Assembly (NCBI RefSeq): GCF_006715765.1
Contig: NZ_VFNV01000001.1
Location: 806,001-870,000, forward strand
Source: Rarobacter incanus
GTDB taxonomy: Bacteria; Actinomycetota; Actinomycetes; Actinomycetales; Cellulomonadaceae
Length of the DNA: 64,000 nucleotides
Direction of reading: 5' to 3'
Shown: positions 54,159-63,014 of the stretch, piece after piece
Numbering within the stretch: the stretch's first letter is position 1
How the letters are laid out: each line of letters begins with the position of its first letter
Program-made: the position numbers and the translations under genes
Notes under the pieces: model-generated
Told to the model about the DNA's origin: nothing
The model's input: only the letters and a program-made list of their open reading frames with translations
The model's database searches: none

Positions 54159-55970
54159 GTGACTTCATTGCAAACCGCGCCCGCGTCGCCCAAGCGAACG
54201 ATCACGAAGATCCTTGTAGCCAACCGCGGCGAGATTGCGGTGCGGGTCATCCGCGCCTGCCGCGACAGCGGCATCGGTTCGGTCGCCATCTACGCGGATT
54301 CGGACCGCGATGCGCTCCACGTCAACCTCGCCGACGAAGCGTTTTCTCTCGAGGGCGAACGCGCCACCGACACGTACCTGGACATTGCGAAGATCATCGC
54401 GATCGCTCGCCGATCGCAGGCGGACGCGGTGCACCCCGGTTACGGATTCCTGGCAGAAAACGCCGAATTCGCGCGAGCCGTCATCGACGCCGGGATGACC
54501 TGGATCGGCCCCAGCCCTGCCGCGATCGAGGCTCTCGGCGACAAGGTTTCCGCGCGCCACATCGCGCTTTCAGCGGGTGCGCCACTGGCACCGGGCACCG
54601 CGGACCCGATCACGGATGCGGCCCAGCTCCACGATTTCGTACGCGAGTACGGCCTCCCCGTTGCCATCAAGGCCGCGTTCGGCGGGGGCGGTCGCGGCAT
54701 CAAGGTGGCCCGCAGTGAAGAAGAAATCGACGAGCTGTACGAATCCGCGGTGCGCGAGGCCGTCGCCTCGTTCGGCCGCGGCGAGTGCTTCCTCGAACGT
54801 TTCTTGGACAAACCGCGCCACGTCGAAACGCAGTGCCTCGCCGATGAGTTCGGCACGGTCGTGGTCGTCTCGACGCGCGACTGCTCGTTGCAGCGGCGGC
54901 ACCAAAAGCTAGTCGAAGAGGCTCCCGCGCCGTTTGTCACCGCAGATCAGCACGCCCAATTGGTCAGCGCATCGCAGGCAATCCTGAAAAAGGCCGGATA
55001 CGTTGGAGCGGGCACCTGCGAGTTCCTGATCGGCGCGGACGGGATGATCTCGTTCTTGGAGGTCAATACGCGCCTCCAGGTCGAGCACCCGGTCTCCGAG
55101 GAGATCACCGGAATCGACCTGGTGCGCGAGCAAATTCGCATCGCCGCCGGTGAACCGCTCGGCTACACGGCGGTCGCCCCCCGCGGGCACTCGATCGAGT
55201 TCCGCATCAACGGCGAGGACCCCGCCAAGGGGTTCATCCCGACGCCCGGAACAATCACGGAATTGGTCTTCCCGCAGGGGCCTGGCGTGCGCATCGATTC
55301 CGGGGTCCGGCAGGGCGATGTCATCTCCGGCTCGTTCGATTCGATGCTGGCGAAGGTCATCATCACCGGCGCCGACCGCAAGCAGGCGCTCGCCCGCGCG
55401 CGCCGTGCGCTCCGGGAAATGACTGTCTGCGGCATCCCAACCGTGCTGCCTTTCCACCAGGCCGTGCTCGAGTCGCCCGCGTTCGCTCCACCGGGGGACG
55501 AACCCTTCACCATCTACACGTCGTGGATCGAGGACGAGTTCTCCGCCCACCTGCGCGACCTGGCCCAGGCGGAGCCCTCATTCGCGCAAGACGACGCGCC
55601 CTCGTCCCCCTCGACCGAGCGAGTGGTCGTCGAAGTCGGGGGCAAGCGGCTCGAGGTTGTCATCCCGGCGGGGCTCGGCTTTGGTGGCGGCGCGCGCCCG
55701 GCGCACCACAAGCGGGCGGCCCCCCGCCGGTCGGCCGCCGCGAAGGCCGCCAGCTCCAACGCGCTCGCCTCGCCGATGCAGGGAACTATCGTGAAGGTTG
55801 CGGCGCGCGATGGAGACGCGGTCGCCGAGGGCGACCTGATCGTCGTCCTCGAGGCAATGAAGATGGAACAGCCCTTGGTCGCGCACCGCGCCGGGAAGAT
55901 CAAGAATCTCGCGGCCACCGTCGGCGAGCAGGTGACCGCAGGCACCCCCATTTGCGAGATAGTCGACTAG
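54159..55970 (+). CDS. accC: Acyl-CoA carboxylase alpha subunit (biotin carboxylase + carrier)
   Basis: ATP-dependent biotin carboxylase fused to the biotin carrier domain, 603 aa (AccA3/AccBC type). [34 protein letters not shown], the glycine-rich ATP loop [13 protein letters not shown], and [20 protein letters not shown] are conserved. The C-terminal lipoyl-like domain holds the biotinylated Lys in [12 protein letters not shown] Ser/Ala-rich linker separates the two. GTG start with TAGATT five bases upstream. A perfect palindrome lies between maf and this gene. It should work with the accD and accE products. Confidence 0.95.
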   Translation: MTSLQTAPASPKRTITKILVANRGEIAVRVIRACRDSGIGSVAIYADSDRDALHVNLADEAFSLEGERATDTYLDIAKIIAIARRSQADAVHPGYGFLAENAEFARAVIDAGMTWIGPSPAAIEALGDKVSARHIALSAGAPLAPGTADPITDAAQLHDFVREYGLPVAIKAAFGGGGRGIKVARSEEEIDELYESAVREAVASFGRGECFLERFLDKPRHVETQCLADEFGTVVVVSTRDCSLQRRHQKLVEEAPAPFVTADQHAQLVSASQAILKKAGYVGAGTCEFLIGADGMISFLEVNTRLQVEHPVSEEITGIDLVREQIRIAAGEPLGYTAVAPRGHSIEFRINGEDPAKGFIPTPGTITELVFPQGPGVRIDSGVRQGDVISGSFDSMLAKVIITGADRKQALARARRALREMTVCGIPTVLPFHQAVLESPAFAPPGDEPFTIYTSWIEDEFSAHLRDLAQAEPSFAQDDAPSSPSTERVVVEVGGKRLEVVIPAGLGFGGGARPAHHKRAAPRRSAAAKAASSNALASPMQGTIVKVAARDGDAVAEGDLIVVLEAMKMEQPLVAHRAGKIKNLAATVGEQVTAGTPICEIVD

Positions 55971-55972
55971 AA

Positions 55973-56488
55973 ATGGGCGACGACCAGCGGCCGAGCCACA
56001 ATCCCGGTGACGGATGGGTTTCGTGCCGCTGCGGGCACCAACACTGGGGGCTGCACGGGGCGGCGGGGCTGTTCGTGATCCGTCGCCGCGAAGAGCACAT
56101 CGATGTTCTCTTGCAGCACCGTGCGGCGTGGAGCCACCAGGGCGGCACCTGGGGTGTGCCAGGCGGCGCGGTGGCCACGGGTGAGACGCCATTGCAGGGC
56201 GCACTGCGCGAGGCACGCGAGGAGGCCGGCGTGATTCAAGGCGATGTGCAGGTGATCGGCGGACTCGTCCTTGATCACACAGATTGGCGGTATTCGACGT
56301 TTCTTGCGGTGGTTCGCCCCGGGCGCGACATCGCTGCCGTCGCCACCGACGCGGAAAGCCAGGAAATGCGGTGGACCCCGTTGGCGCGCGTGGCATCGCT
56401 GCCGCTACTGCCCGCCTTCGCGGAACAGCTGCCGCTCTACCGCGCCGCTCTGCGCCGAGCTTTGGGAAGATCGCTCCTGCCGCGATAG
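55973..56488 (+). CDS. Nudix hydrolase
   Basis: 171-aa hydrolase of nucleoside-diphosphate-linked compounds. The Nudix box is GGAVATGETPLQGALREAREEAGV, fitting G-x5-E-x7-RE-U-x-EE-x-G-U in order. The N-terminus carries a small cysteine/histidine stretch (VSCRCGHQHWGLHGAAG). It begins 2 bp after the carboxylase stop, so it is likely co-transcribed. The specific substrate is unknown. Confidence 0.89.
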   Translation: MGDDQRPSHNPGDGWVSCRCGHQHWGLHGAAGLFVIRRREEHIDVLLQHRAAWSHQGGTWGVPGGAVATGETPLQGALREAREEAGVIQGDVQVIGGLVLDHTDWRYSTFLAVVRPGRDIAAVATDAESQEMRWTPLARVASLPLLPAFAEQLPLYRAALRRALGRSLLPR

Positions 56489-56502
56489 CCGCCCCGCGGT
56501 TT

Positions 56503-57180
56503 CTACACCAGGATCGCCGCGGTGCTCGTGGTGCCGATCCGCGTGGCACCCGCCTCTATCATGGCGATTGCGTCGTCGCGCGTGCGGATCGAACCGGCGG
56601 CCTTGATTCCCATCGCACCCGCAACCGTCTGCGCGATGAGGCGCACCGCGTGGGTCGTCGCGCCGCCGGCGCGGTGGAATCCCGTCGAGGTCTTCACCAT
56701 GTCGGCCCCCGCAGCCGCGACGGCATGGCAGGCACGGACTATCTCCTGATCCGTCAGGATGGCCGTTTCGATGATCGCTTTGACCAGGGGCATTGGCAAG
56801 CCCTGGTCGGCGGCCGCTTCCGCCAGCGCCAATCGAACGATCTCGATCCCATCGCAGACCCTGCCCCACTCGCCGGCCTTCGCCGCCCCGAGGTTGATGA
56901 CGACGTCGATTTCCTGTGCCCCGTTGCGCATGGCGGTCACCGCCTCGACGGCCTTGACCTGCGCTGAATGGGCACCGCTTGGGAACCCGCACACGGTCAC
57001 GAGCGTGGGCCCAGGGCTGGGCAGGTGCGCGCGTTCCAGGCGCGAGGGCGAGATGCACACTCCGCGCACGCCGTAGGCGCTGGCGAGTTCGATCGCTCGC
57101 TGCGCATCGGCCGCGGTAGCCGCGGGTTGCAACTCGGTGTGCTCAATGTATGCCGCGAGGTCGTGGGCGTTTGCCGCCAT
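56503..57180 (-). CDS. deoC: Deoxyribose-phosphate aldolase
   Basis: Cleaves deoxyribose-5-phosphate to acetaldehyde and glyceraldehyde-3-phosphate in nucleoside salvage. The 225-aa class I aldolase has IEHTELQPAATAADAQ, EIDVVINLGAAKAG, KAIIETAILTDQE, and the Schiff-base Lys in ADMVKTSTGF, with GIKAAGSIRTRDDA near the end. Start at the ATG at 57180; a TAGGAT hexamer lies about 75 bp upstream. Convergent with the Nudix gene. Confidence 0.94.
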   Translation of the reverse strand: MAANAHDLAAYIEHTELQPAATAADAQRAIELASAYGVRGVCISPSRLERAHLPSPGPTLVTVCGFPSGAHSAQVKAVEAVTAMRNGAQEIDVVINLGAAKAGEWGRVCDGIEIVRLALAEAAADQGLPMPLVKAIIETAILTDQEIVRACHAVAAAGADMVKTSTGFHRAGGATTHAVRLIAQTVAGAMGIKAAGSIRTRDDAIAMIEAGATRIGTTSTAAILV

Positions 57181-57285
57181 GAAACGAGCTCCTCGTCGTA
57201 AGCGCATGCGTTTAGGGCATGTGTGACCGGTGCGTGGCGGTGCCGCCGCTTGTCATATCCTACCCAACGATGCGGACTTCACACT

Positions 57286-58188
57286 CTATGTTCGCGGTAA
57301 CACAAGCCACGTCAGATGCGACCACCCTCCGAAGAGTTCTCGCGCAAGGGTCGGGCCCGCGAGCGCGTCCCAAGTCGTTGCGAAGATGCGACCCGCCGCC
57401 GGCTCGAAGACGAGCGGGCCGCGAAAGGGATCGCTGGCGGGCGCCAGCAGAACGGCGTGGCGGGGCACGGCCGATCCGTATCCGTCGCGCGAGTCGCCAC
57501 CGGCGTAGGCAATGACGGGTTTGCTCCTGCTCACCGCCCTCTCGATCGCGCGCCCCGCCCGCTCGCGCGCGGACGCGTCGAGATCGTTGACCATGCGGCT
57601 GCAATAGCGGCGCCCCGGGGTGCTGGCAACGCGGGCCGCGTCCCACGGCGCTACTCCCCACGCGTGCGGCCAGACCCGCACGGGTCCACGCTTGGTGGCC
57701 GCTCGCGCCAGATGCGCCACGGCCGCGGACCACCTTTGCGAACCTGACTCGCGGGCCCGTTCGGCCAGCGCGCCCCGCCCGGATGCGAACGACGGTTCAC
57801 CGCGCCCGGTGGCGATCCAGGCGGCGAACACCGGATTGGTGGTGAGCATCAGCACGGCAAGGCAGGTGGGAACGCACGAGCGCTGATCCGGTTGGATCAG
57901 GTCGATGCCTGCGAAAGTCGCGGGGCCCGGGGCGAAAGTCGGGCGCACAGTGGACCGCTTTGCCCCGCCTCCCGCGCCAGCCGCGGCGTCCAATGCCTCC
58001 ATCTGTTCCTGAGTCAGACCCGCCGCGCGCCCGATCGCGGCAAGGGTTTCGTGCGATTTGGTCGCCACGACCGTCGGCTCGGTCAGCGGGTACGCGCGCG
58101 GCGTCACCCCGAATGCGTCGAGCAGGGCCGTCAGTTGCGCTCCCGGCCTTGCGGATTGTTCCGGCCTTGTCACCGCCGCCGCTTCCAC
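57286..58188 (-). CDS. Putative papain-fold cysteine-peptidase-like protein
   Basis: Uncharacterised 300-aa protein with no signal peptide. The middle reads IQPDQRSCVPTCLAVLMLTTNP: a Gln five or so residues before Cys and a following helix fit the oxyanion/nucleophile strand of papain-like (C39/transglutaminase-like) folds. Later PRHAVLLAPASD followed by LVFEPAAGRIF fits the His-bearing strand and the acidic residue (usually DP..G). This is an inference from pattern only. It overlaps the upstream Rrf2 gene; the GTG at 58173 (GTGA overlap) is an equally good start. No known neighbour gives its role. Confidence 0.6.
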   Translation of the reverse strand: MEAAAVTRPEQSARPGAQLTALLDAFGVTPRAYPLTEPTVVATKSHETLAAIGRAAGLTQEQMEALDAAAGAGGGAKRSTVRPTFAPGPATFAGIDLIQPDQRSCVPTCLAVLMLTTNPVFAAWIATGRGEPSFASGRGALAERARESGSQRWSAAVAHLARAATKRGPVRVWPHAWGVAPWDAARVASTPGRRYCSRMVNDLDASARERAGRAIERAVSRSKPVIAYAGGDSRDGYGSAVPRHAVLLAPASDPFRGPLVFEPAAGRIFATTWDALAGPTLARELFGGWSHLTWLVLPRT

Positions 58189-58625
58189 GCGTCATCGGTG
58201 AGCATCGCGGTGACCGCGGGCGGTATCTCACCGGCGGCAACGTCGGCGATCGTCGTTTGTTCCAACACCGCCCGCATGGCGGCCCGCACCGCAACCCACA
58301 CGGTCGTCAGCGCGGTCGCGGCGCCCTGGTAGGCCACGTCCTCCCGCGGCAGCCCCCTGACGGCCGCAAGCGGCCCATCCACCGCTCGCACCACATCCGC
58401 TATCGAGATGCGGTCGGCAGGCACTCCGAATGCGTAACCTCCGAATCTGCCGCGCTGGGAAACGACCAACCCGTCGCGCTTCAAATCCCGCATGATCGAT
58501 TCCAGGAATTTCGCTGGAATGTCCTGCGCCTCGGCTATCTGCGGGCCGGTGACGGAGTCGCCACCGCGCGTCGCCAACTCGACGAGCGCCCGCACGGCGT
58601 AGTCAACTCTGGCTGTGATCTGCAT
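58170..58625 (-). CDS. Rrf2-family transcriptional regulator without cluster cysteines
   Basis: Winged-helix regulator of 151 aa. MQITARVDYAVRALVELA is the Rrf2 start, QIAEAQDIPAKFLESIMRDLKRDGLVVSQRGRFGGYAFGVP is the helix-turn-helix and wing. The three cysteines that bind [2Fe-2S] in IscR are absent (region LAAVRGLPREDVAYQGAATAL has none). CymR, another Rrf2 protein lacking a cluster, controls sulfur metabolism in Firmicutes; location beside sulfate-activation genes makes a similar role plausible. GGGGG precedes the ATG. Confidence 0.88.
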   Translation of the reverse strand: MQITARVDYAVRALVELATRGGDSVTGPQIAEAQDIPAKFLESIMRDLKRDGLVVSQRGRFGGYAFGVPADRISIADVVRAVDGPLAAVRGLPREDVAYQGAATALTTVWVAVRAAMRAVLEQTTIADVAAGEIPPAVTAMLTDDAWKRRR

Positions 58626-58677
58626 ATTTCCCCCGTATCAATGTGCCGACAGCGAGTCCTCGCAAAGCGGCGCACGC

Positions 58678-59901
58678 CTACCCCACATGCATTTTCGCAG
58701 ATACGGCCGCCATCACTGAATCGACAGCCGTCTCAACGTCCATGCGCGAGGTGTCCACGACGACGTCCGCGTCGAGCGGAACTTCATACGGCGACGATAT
58801 TCCGGTGAAGTCTGCGATCTCTCCGGCTCGCGCCCTGGCGTAGAGTCCCTTGCGGTCGCGCTCCTCGCACACCTCCAGCGGCGTGGCAACGTGCACGAGC
58901 ACGTACGAGCCCACCCGTTCGGCGCGTTCGCGGACCTGCGCCCTAGCCGCCGCGAAGGGCGCGATGGGCGCAAGGATGGCCACCCCCTTCACCCGCGACA
59001 CCGCCGTGGCGACGTAGCCGAGCCTTTCGACATTGAGATCCCGCGACGCCCGATCGAATCCGAGCCCGGCGGTGAGCATCTGACGCGCCTCATCGCCATC
59101 GATCAGCACCGAACTGACGCCGTCGTGTTCGAGCCGCGACGCCAACGCCTTGGCCACCGTCGATTTACCGGACCCCGAAAGGCCCGAGAACAGCACGACG
59201 CATCCCCGCGCCGCGCGCCTGCTGCGAGAGCCGATCCACCCGTCAACAACGGCGCCAGGCGCTTGTTGGCAAGTCCAAGCGCCCAGCGTTCCCTTGACCG
59301 CGCGGACGGGTGCGGCGAGCAAACGCGCGAGCGTCGACTCTATGGTGTGCGCGGTCCCGTCCGCGCCGACGACCTTGACCAGGTCCCCGCGAGCGCGAAT
59401 GAAATCGGGCACGGTGACCACAGAGCCCACAAGCTCACCATCGTCCACCGCTCGCTGCAGGCAAAGCGCGAGCCGGTCTCCCCGCTCCGCATTATCGGTG
59501 TCCCTAGAAACGGGCACGACCCACACGGGCGGCGCCGCTGCGTCCTGGAAGGCGGCGAGGTCGCGGTAGGTGGGGAATCCATCGACGACGACGATGGGGC
59601 GGTGCGAGGCCGCGGCCAGCGCACCCGCATCGGGCGACCAAGCGGATACGCCGATCGCTGCCGGAACCGGCCGTCGGATCATTTCCACGGAGCCCACCGC
59701 GCCGTATCCCGGGGAACCCGGCCGAATTCCGCCCGCGGCTAAAGCGACCCGCGCAAAGGGCGTGTTCTCGGGATCACATAAAACCAGGCATTCCTCCCTG
59801 GCGTTCGCGAGACGCAAATCTTGGGGACGCACGAAACCCAAAACAGCCGCCTCGATCAAGTCGACTTCGGACCACGACACCACTAACTCGCGATTATGCA
59901 C
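58678..59901 (-). CDS. cysC: APS kinase with an extra divergent N-terminal domain
   Basis: Makes PAPS from APS and ATP. The C-terminal ~190 residues are a complete APS kinase: VVLFSGLSGSGKSTVAKAL (Walker A), LIDGDEARQMLTAGLGFDRASRDLNVERLGYVA, and RKGLYARARAGEIADFTGISSPYE. The first ~215 residues resemble a decayed ATP-sulfurylase-like module (NRELVVSW..., HRPIVVVDGFPTYRD) but lack the catalytic HxxH and QxRN motifs, so sulfurylase activity is unlikely; CysDN supplies it. GTG start behind AGAGG. Divergent from the sulfotransferase, with only ~60 bp between starts. Confidence 0.87.
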   Translation of the reverse strand: MHNRELVVSWSEVDLIEAAVLGFVRPQDLRLANAREECLVLCDPENTPFARVALAAGGIRPGSPGYGAVGSVEMIRRPVPAAIGVSAWSPDAGALAAASHRPIVVVDGFPTYRDLAAFQDAAAPPVWVVPVSRDTDNAERGDRLALCLQRAVDDGELVGSVVTVPDFIRARGDLVKVVGADGTAHTIESTLARLLAAPVRAVKGTLGAWTCQQAPGAVVDGWIGSRSRRAARGCVVLFSGLSGSGKSTVAKALASRLEHDGVSSVLIDGDEARQMLTAGLGFDRASRDLNVERLGYVATAVSRVKGVAILAPIAPFAAARAQVRERAERVGSYVLVHVATPLEVCEERDRKGLYARARAGEIADFTGISSPYEVPLDADVVVDTSRMDVETAVDSVMAAVSAKMHVG

Positions 59902-59962
59902 AGTAACCTCTCAGGACGCCGGTGCGGAAATACCAATAGAAATGCGGTACGGTCTTTAATTG

Positions 59963-61273
59963 ATGACAAAGGAACAGTTTACCGAGACACGACCGAAACT
60001 CGCGCCGATACCGCCGGAAAGCGTCCTTCTTCACGTCGGAATGCCCAAGAGCGGCACCACCGCCATCCAGTTCTCGGCGGCGAAGTTACGGCCCGAGTTG
60101 TTGCAGCACGGCGTGCGGTATCCCGGCACCGGGCACAATCATTCACTGGCCTCCTTCGCGGTGGCACGAAAGCGGCGCGGGTGGCAAAGCGGCGCGGGAC
60201 GGTTGCCCATTGTACCAATGGAACACTGGAATTCCTTGGTCACCGAGATATCCGAAGACCCCGGAAATCGCATATTCGTATCGCATGAGTATTTCGCCGA
60301 AAGGTCAATAGACGTTGGCAGTAAAATTGTCAGCGATATACCCCGAGGCGTGCACGTCGTATTCACGATCAGGAATCAACCCTCGCTGCTCAGTTCCGCG
60401 TGGCAGGAATATCTAAAATCGGGTGCGACCGAAACAATAGATGAATGGCTGGAAATCGTCCTCAACGGTGCACCACATAAACACGGATATCCCAGTTTTG
60501 CGCGCCGCTCAAATCTCAGTGAAAATGTTAGTAAGTGGGCTGCACTGGTGGGCCCCGAAAACGTCACCGTCGTGGTTCTAGACAAGAAGGACCGCGGCCT
60601 GCTGAACAGGTCGTTCGAACAGCTCCTCGCCTTGCCGCAGGGATTCTTCGAGCGGGCCAAGCTGAGCGGCCGGCAAGAGAACCGATCGATGACGCGCATC
60701 GAAGCGGATCTTGTGCGCGCTGCTAATAGCCGCATAGTTGAGACGCCCGGACTCGACTGGGCAACATTTCGCGATTTCCACAAATTCGGCGCCGTGTTCT
60801 CACTCTTGCGGGACCGCGTTCCCCCCAAGGATGAATCGCGCATCATGCCCGACCGCTGGGCGCTCGAACTCATGGCACAGCGCGCGCGTGAGCACGCGCT
60901 GCAAATAGAGTCCTTAGGGGTCACCGTTGTCGGCGACCTCGCAAACGTGTACGCCCTCCCACACGATTCCGGCGTGCGGCAGCCGCCAACCACAAATGTC
61001 CCCATAGATTTGGCGGCGCAGGTGGAATTCGGCGCGTTCGTTGCCGCCCAAAAGTGGCGCGCAAAGCAGGCGCTGAGTGGAAAGGACTTCGCGCGATTCG
61101 AACCGTTGGCCACCGCGACTCGTTCCGCCGGGTCCCAGGCGGCATCCACGGACGAAATGCAGATCGCGCTTACGCAGGCACTGGGCGGGGTCCCGACTTT
61201 GGCCCTGGGTCGCTACCTCGCATCTCGTGCAGTGCGGTCGGCTACTCGAAGACTGCGCCGACGGGTTCGCTAG
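59963..61273 (+). CDS. Sulfotransferase-family protein (paralogue 2)
   Basis: Predicted PAPS-dependent sulfotransferase, 436 aa, paralogous to 2579-3802. VLLHVGMPKSGTTAIQ at residues 21-36 is a standard 5'-phosphosulfate loop. VVFTIRNQPSLLSSAWQEYLKSG around residue 130 fits the 3'-phosphate site, and KLSGRQENRSMTRIEADLVRAAN is shared with the paralogue. The C-terminus is basic (TRRLRRRVR). Codons around 60290-60540 are richer in A and T than the neighbours, hinting at transfer. It lies between cysC and cysQ, so donor synthesis and PAP removal are encoded alongside. Acceptor unknown; no signal peptide. Confidence 0.84.
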   Translation: MTKEQFTETRPKLAPIPPESVLLHVGMPKSGTTAIQFSAAKLRPELLQHGVRYPGTGHNHSLASFAVARKRRGWQSGAGRLPIVPMEHWNSLVTEISEDPGNRIFVSHEYFAERSIDVGSKIVSDIPRGVHVVFTIRNQPSLLSSAWQEYLKSGATETIDEWLEIVLNGAPHKHGYPSFARRSNLSENVSKWAALVGPENVTVVVLDKKDRGLLNRSFEQLLALPQGFFERAKLSGRQENRSMTRIEADLVRAANSRIVETPGLDWATFRDFHKFGAVFSLLRDRVPPKDESRIMPDRWALELMAQRAREHALQIESLGVTVVGDLANVYALPHDSGVRQPPTTNVPIDLAAQVEFGAFVAAQKWRAKQALSGKDFARFEPLATATRSAGSQAASTDEMQIALTQALGGVPTLALGRYLASRAVRSATRRLRRRVR

Positions 61274-61330
61274 CCGCAGCGAACTCGCGGCAACGACTCA
61301 CCTTGACTACCGATTCGGGAATGTATCTCA

Positions 61331-62113
61331 ATGAATGACCATGAACTCGCGTCAGACCTGGCATTGCAGGCGGGCGGCGCGCTGCTCGAACTGCGCGACC
61401 GGATCGGCGACGGTGCCTACGATCCCGCGCGGCTTCGCGCGCAGGCCGACCGCGCCGCCCAAAGCGTGTTGGCCGCGGCACTGGCGCGCCACGCGCCCGG
61501 CGATGCGGTCCTTTCGGAGGAAGCCGCCGATGACCGCTCCCGCCTCTCGCGCGATCGCGTCTGGATCATCGACCCCCTCGACGGAACGCGGGAGTATTCG
61601 ACAAGAACGGACGGGGCGTGGCGCGACGACTGGGCCGTGCACGTCGCTCTGTGGACGCGCGGTGGCGGTTTGACGGCTGGCGCCGTCGCCGAACCCGCCC
61701 GCGAGCGGCTGTTCAGCACCGCCTGCGATCCCGTCGCCCGCCTAGCACCCAAGACTCCCCTCCGCATCGCAGTGAGCCGCTCGCACCCCAGCGACTTTGT
61801 CCGCGCGGTGCTGGGCGAACTCGATGCGATTCCCGTTGCCATGGGATCCGCGGGCGTCAAGGCCATGGCGGTTGTCGACGGCACGGTCGACGCCTACGTG
61901 CACGCGGGCGGCCAATACCAGTGGGACTCCGCCGCGCCGGTGGCCGTCGCGCGTCACTGCGGGATGTTCACATCGCGGATCGATGGCGCGCCGATCGAAT
62001 ATAACCGCGAAGATCTATCAGTTCCGGATCTCATCGTGTGTCATCCGGACATTCAAGAAAGCGTGCAAGCGGCCGTAGCCCGCACGCTCAATGGGAAAGG
62101 GAAGCTTCCGTGA
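61331..62113 (+). CDS. cysQ: 3'(2'),5'-bisphosphate nucleotidase (PAP phosphatase)
   Basis: Converts PAP, the by-product of PAPS-dependent sulfotransfer, to AMP. The 260-aa protein is of the inositol-monophosphatase superfamily: LSEEAADD, VWIIDPLDGTREYSTR (metal-binding DPLDGT) and YQWDSAAPVAVARHCG (WD motif) are all present. Its stop overlaps the cysD start (GTGA). Its presence next to a sulfotransferase fits removal of inhibitory PAP. Confidence 0.92.
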   Translation: MNDHELASDLALQAGGALLELRDRIGDGAYDPARLRAQADRAAQSVLAAALARHAPGDAVLSEEAADDRSRLSRDRVWIIDPLDGTREYSTRTDGAWRDDWAVHVALWTRGGGLTAGAVAEPARERLFSTACDPVARLAPKTPLRIAVSRSHPSDFVRAVLGELDAIPVAMGSAGVKAMAVVDGTVDAYVHAGGQYQWDSAAPVAVARHCGMFTSRIDGAPIEYNREDLSVPDLIVCHPDIQESVQAAVARTLNGKGKLP

Positions 62114-63012
62114 CCGCACGAATACTCGACCAGTGGAAGACACTGGAATCCGAGAGCATTCACATCATCCGGGAGGTCGCTGCGGAAATGCAGCGACCCT
62201 GCCTGCTGTTCTCCGGGGGCAAGGACTCCATCGTCATGCTCTGGCTGGCCGTCAAGGCGTTTGCCCCGGCCCGCGTGCCCTTCCCGGTCATGCACATCGA
62301 CACGGGCCTGAATTTTCCCGAGGTTTTGGAGTTTCGCGACTCCCTGGTCTCCGACCTGGGAGTTGAACTCATCGTCGCGTCAGTTCCCGACGCGATCGAA
62401 CGCGGGCTGGTGAGGGAGGATTCGAGCGGGTCCAGGAATCGGATCCAGACCCCGGTCCTGCTGGAAGCGACCGAGCAGCACGGATTCGATGCCCTGTTCG
62501 GCGGCGCGCGCCGCGATGAGGAAAAGGCCCGTGCCAAAGAGCGAGTGTTTTCGTTCCGCGACGACTTTGGCCAGTGGGATCCGAAGAATCAGCGCCCGGA
62601 GCTGTGGAGCCTCTACAACGGTCGCGTGAGCCCGGGGGAACACATCCGCGTGTTCCCGCTCTCGAACTGGACGGAACTCGACATCTGGAACTACATCGAG
62701 GCGCAGAACATCCCGATCCCGTCGCTCTACTTGGCGCACGAACGCGAGGTCGTGGACCGGCAGGGAATGCTCTACGCAGTCGGCGATTTCATTGAATTGC
62801 GCGATGGCGAATCATCGAGCATCCGCACCGTTCGGTATCGGACCATGGGTGACGCCAATCTCACCGCCGCGGTCGAGTCGGACGCGGATACGGTCGCGAA
62901 GGTTGTCGAAGAGATCGAGACGGTGCGCCTAACGGAGCGGGGCGCGACCCGTGGGGACGACAAAGTGTCCGAAACGTCCATGGAAGACCGCAAGCGCGAA
63001 GGATATTTCTAA
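62110..63012 (+). CDS. cysD: Sulfate adenylyltransferase subunit 2
   Basis: Catalytic subunit of ATP sulfurylase: sulfate + ATP to APS. The PP-loop [18 protein letters not shown] is at about residue 30; [17 protein letters not shown] and [26 protein letters not shown] follow. KREGYF is the conserved C-terminus. Length of 300 aa is standard. GTG start overlaps cysQ by 4 bp, and cysN begins 2 bp after its stop. Confidence 0.96.
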   Translation: MTARILDQWKTLESESIHIIREVAAEMQRPCLLFSGGKDSIVMLWLAVKAFAPARVPFPVMHIDTGLNFPEVLEFRDSLVSDLGVELIVASVPDAIERGLVREDSSGSRNRIQTPVLLEATEQHGFDALFGGARRDEEKARAKERVFSFRDDFGQWDPKNQRPELWSLYNGRVSPGEHIRVFPLSNWTELDIWNYIEAQNIPIPSLYLAHEREVVDRQGMLYAVGDFIELRDGESSSIRTVRYRTMGDANLTAAVESDADTVAKVVEEIETVRLTERGATRGDDKVSETSMEDRKREGYF

Positions 63013-63014
63013 AC

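Noticed and set aside
58678-59901. Bifunctional ATP sulfurylase/APS kinase fusion
   Set aside because: The N-terminal part lacks the sulfurylase catalytic motifs and separate cysD and cysN genes are present.
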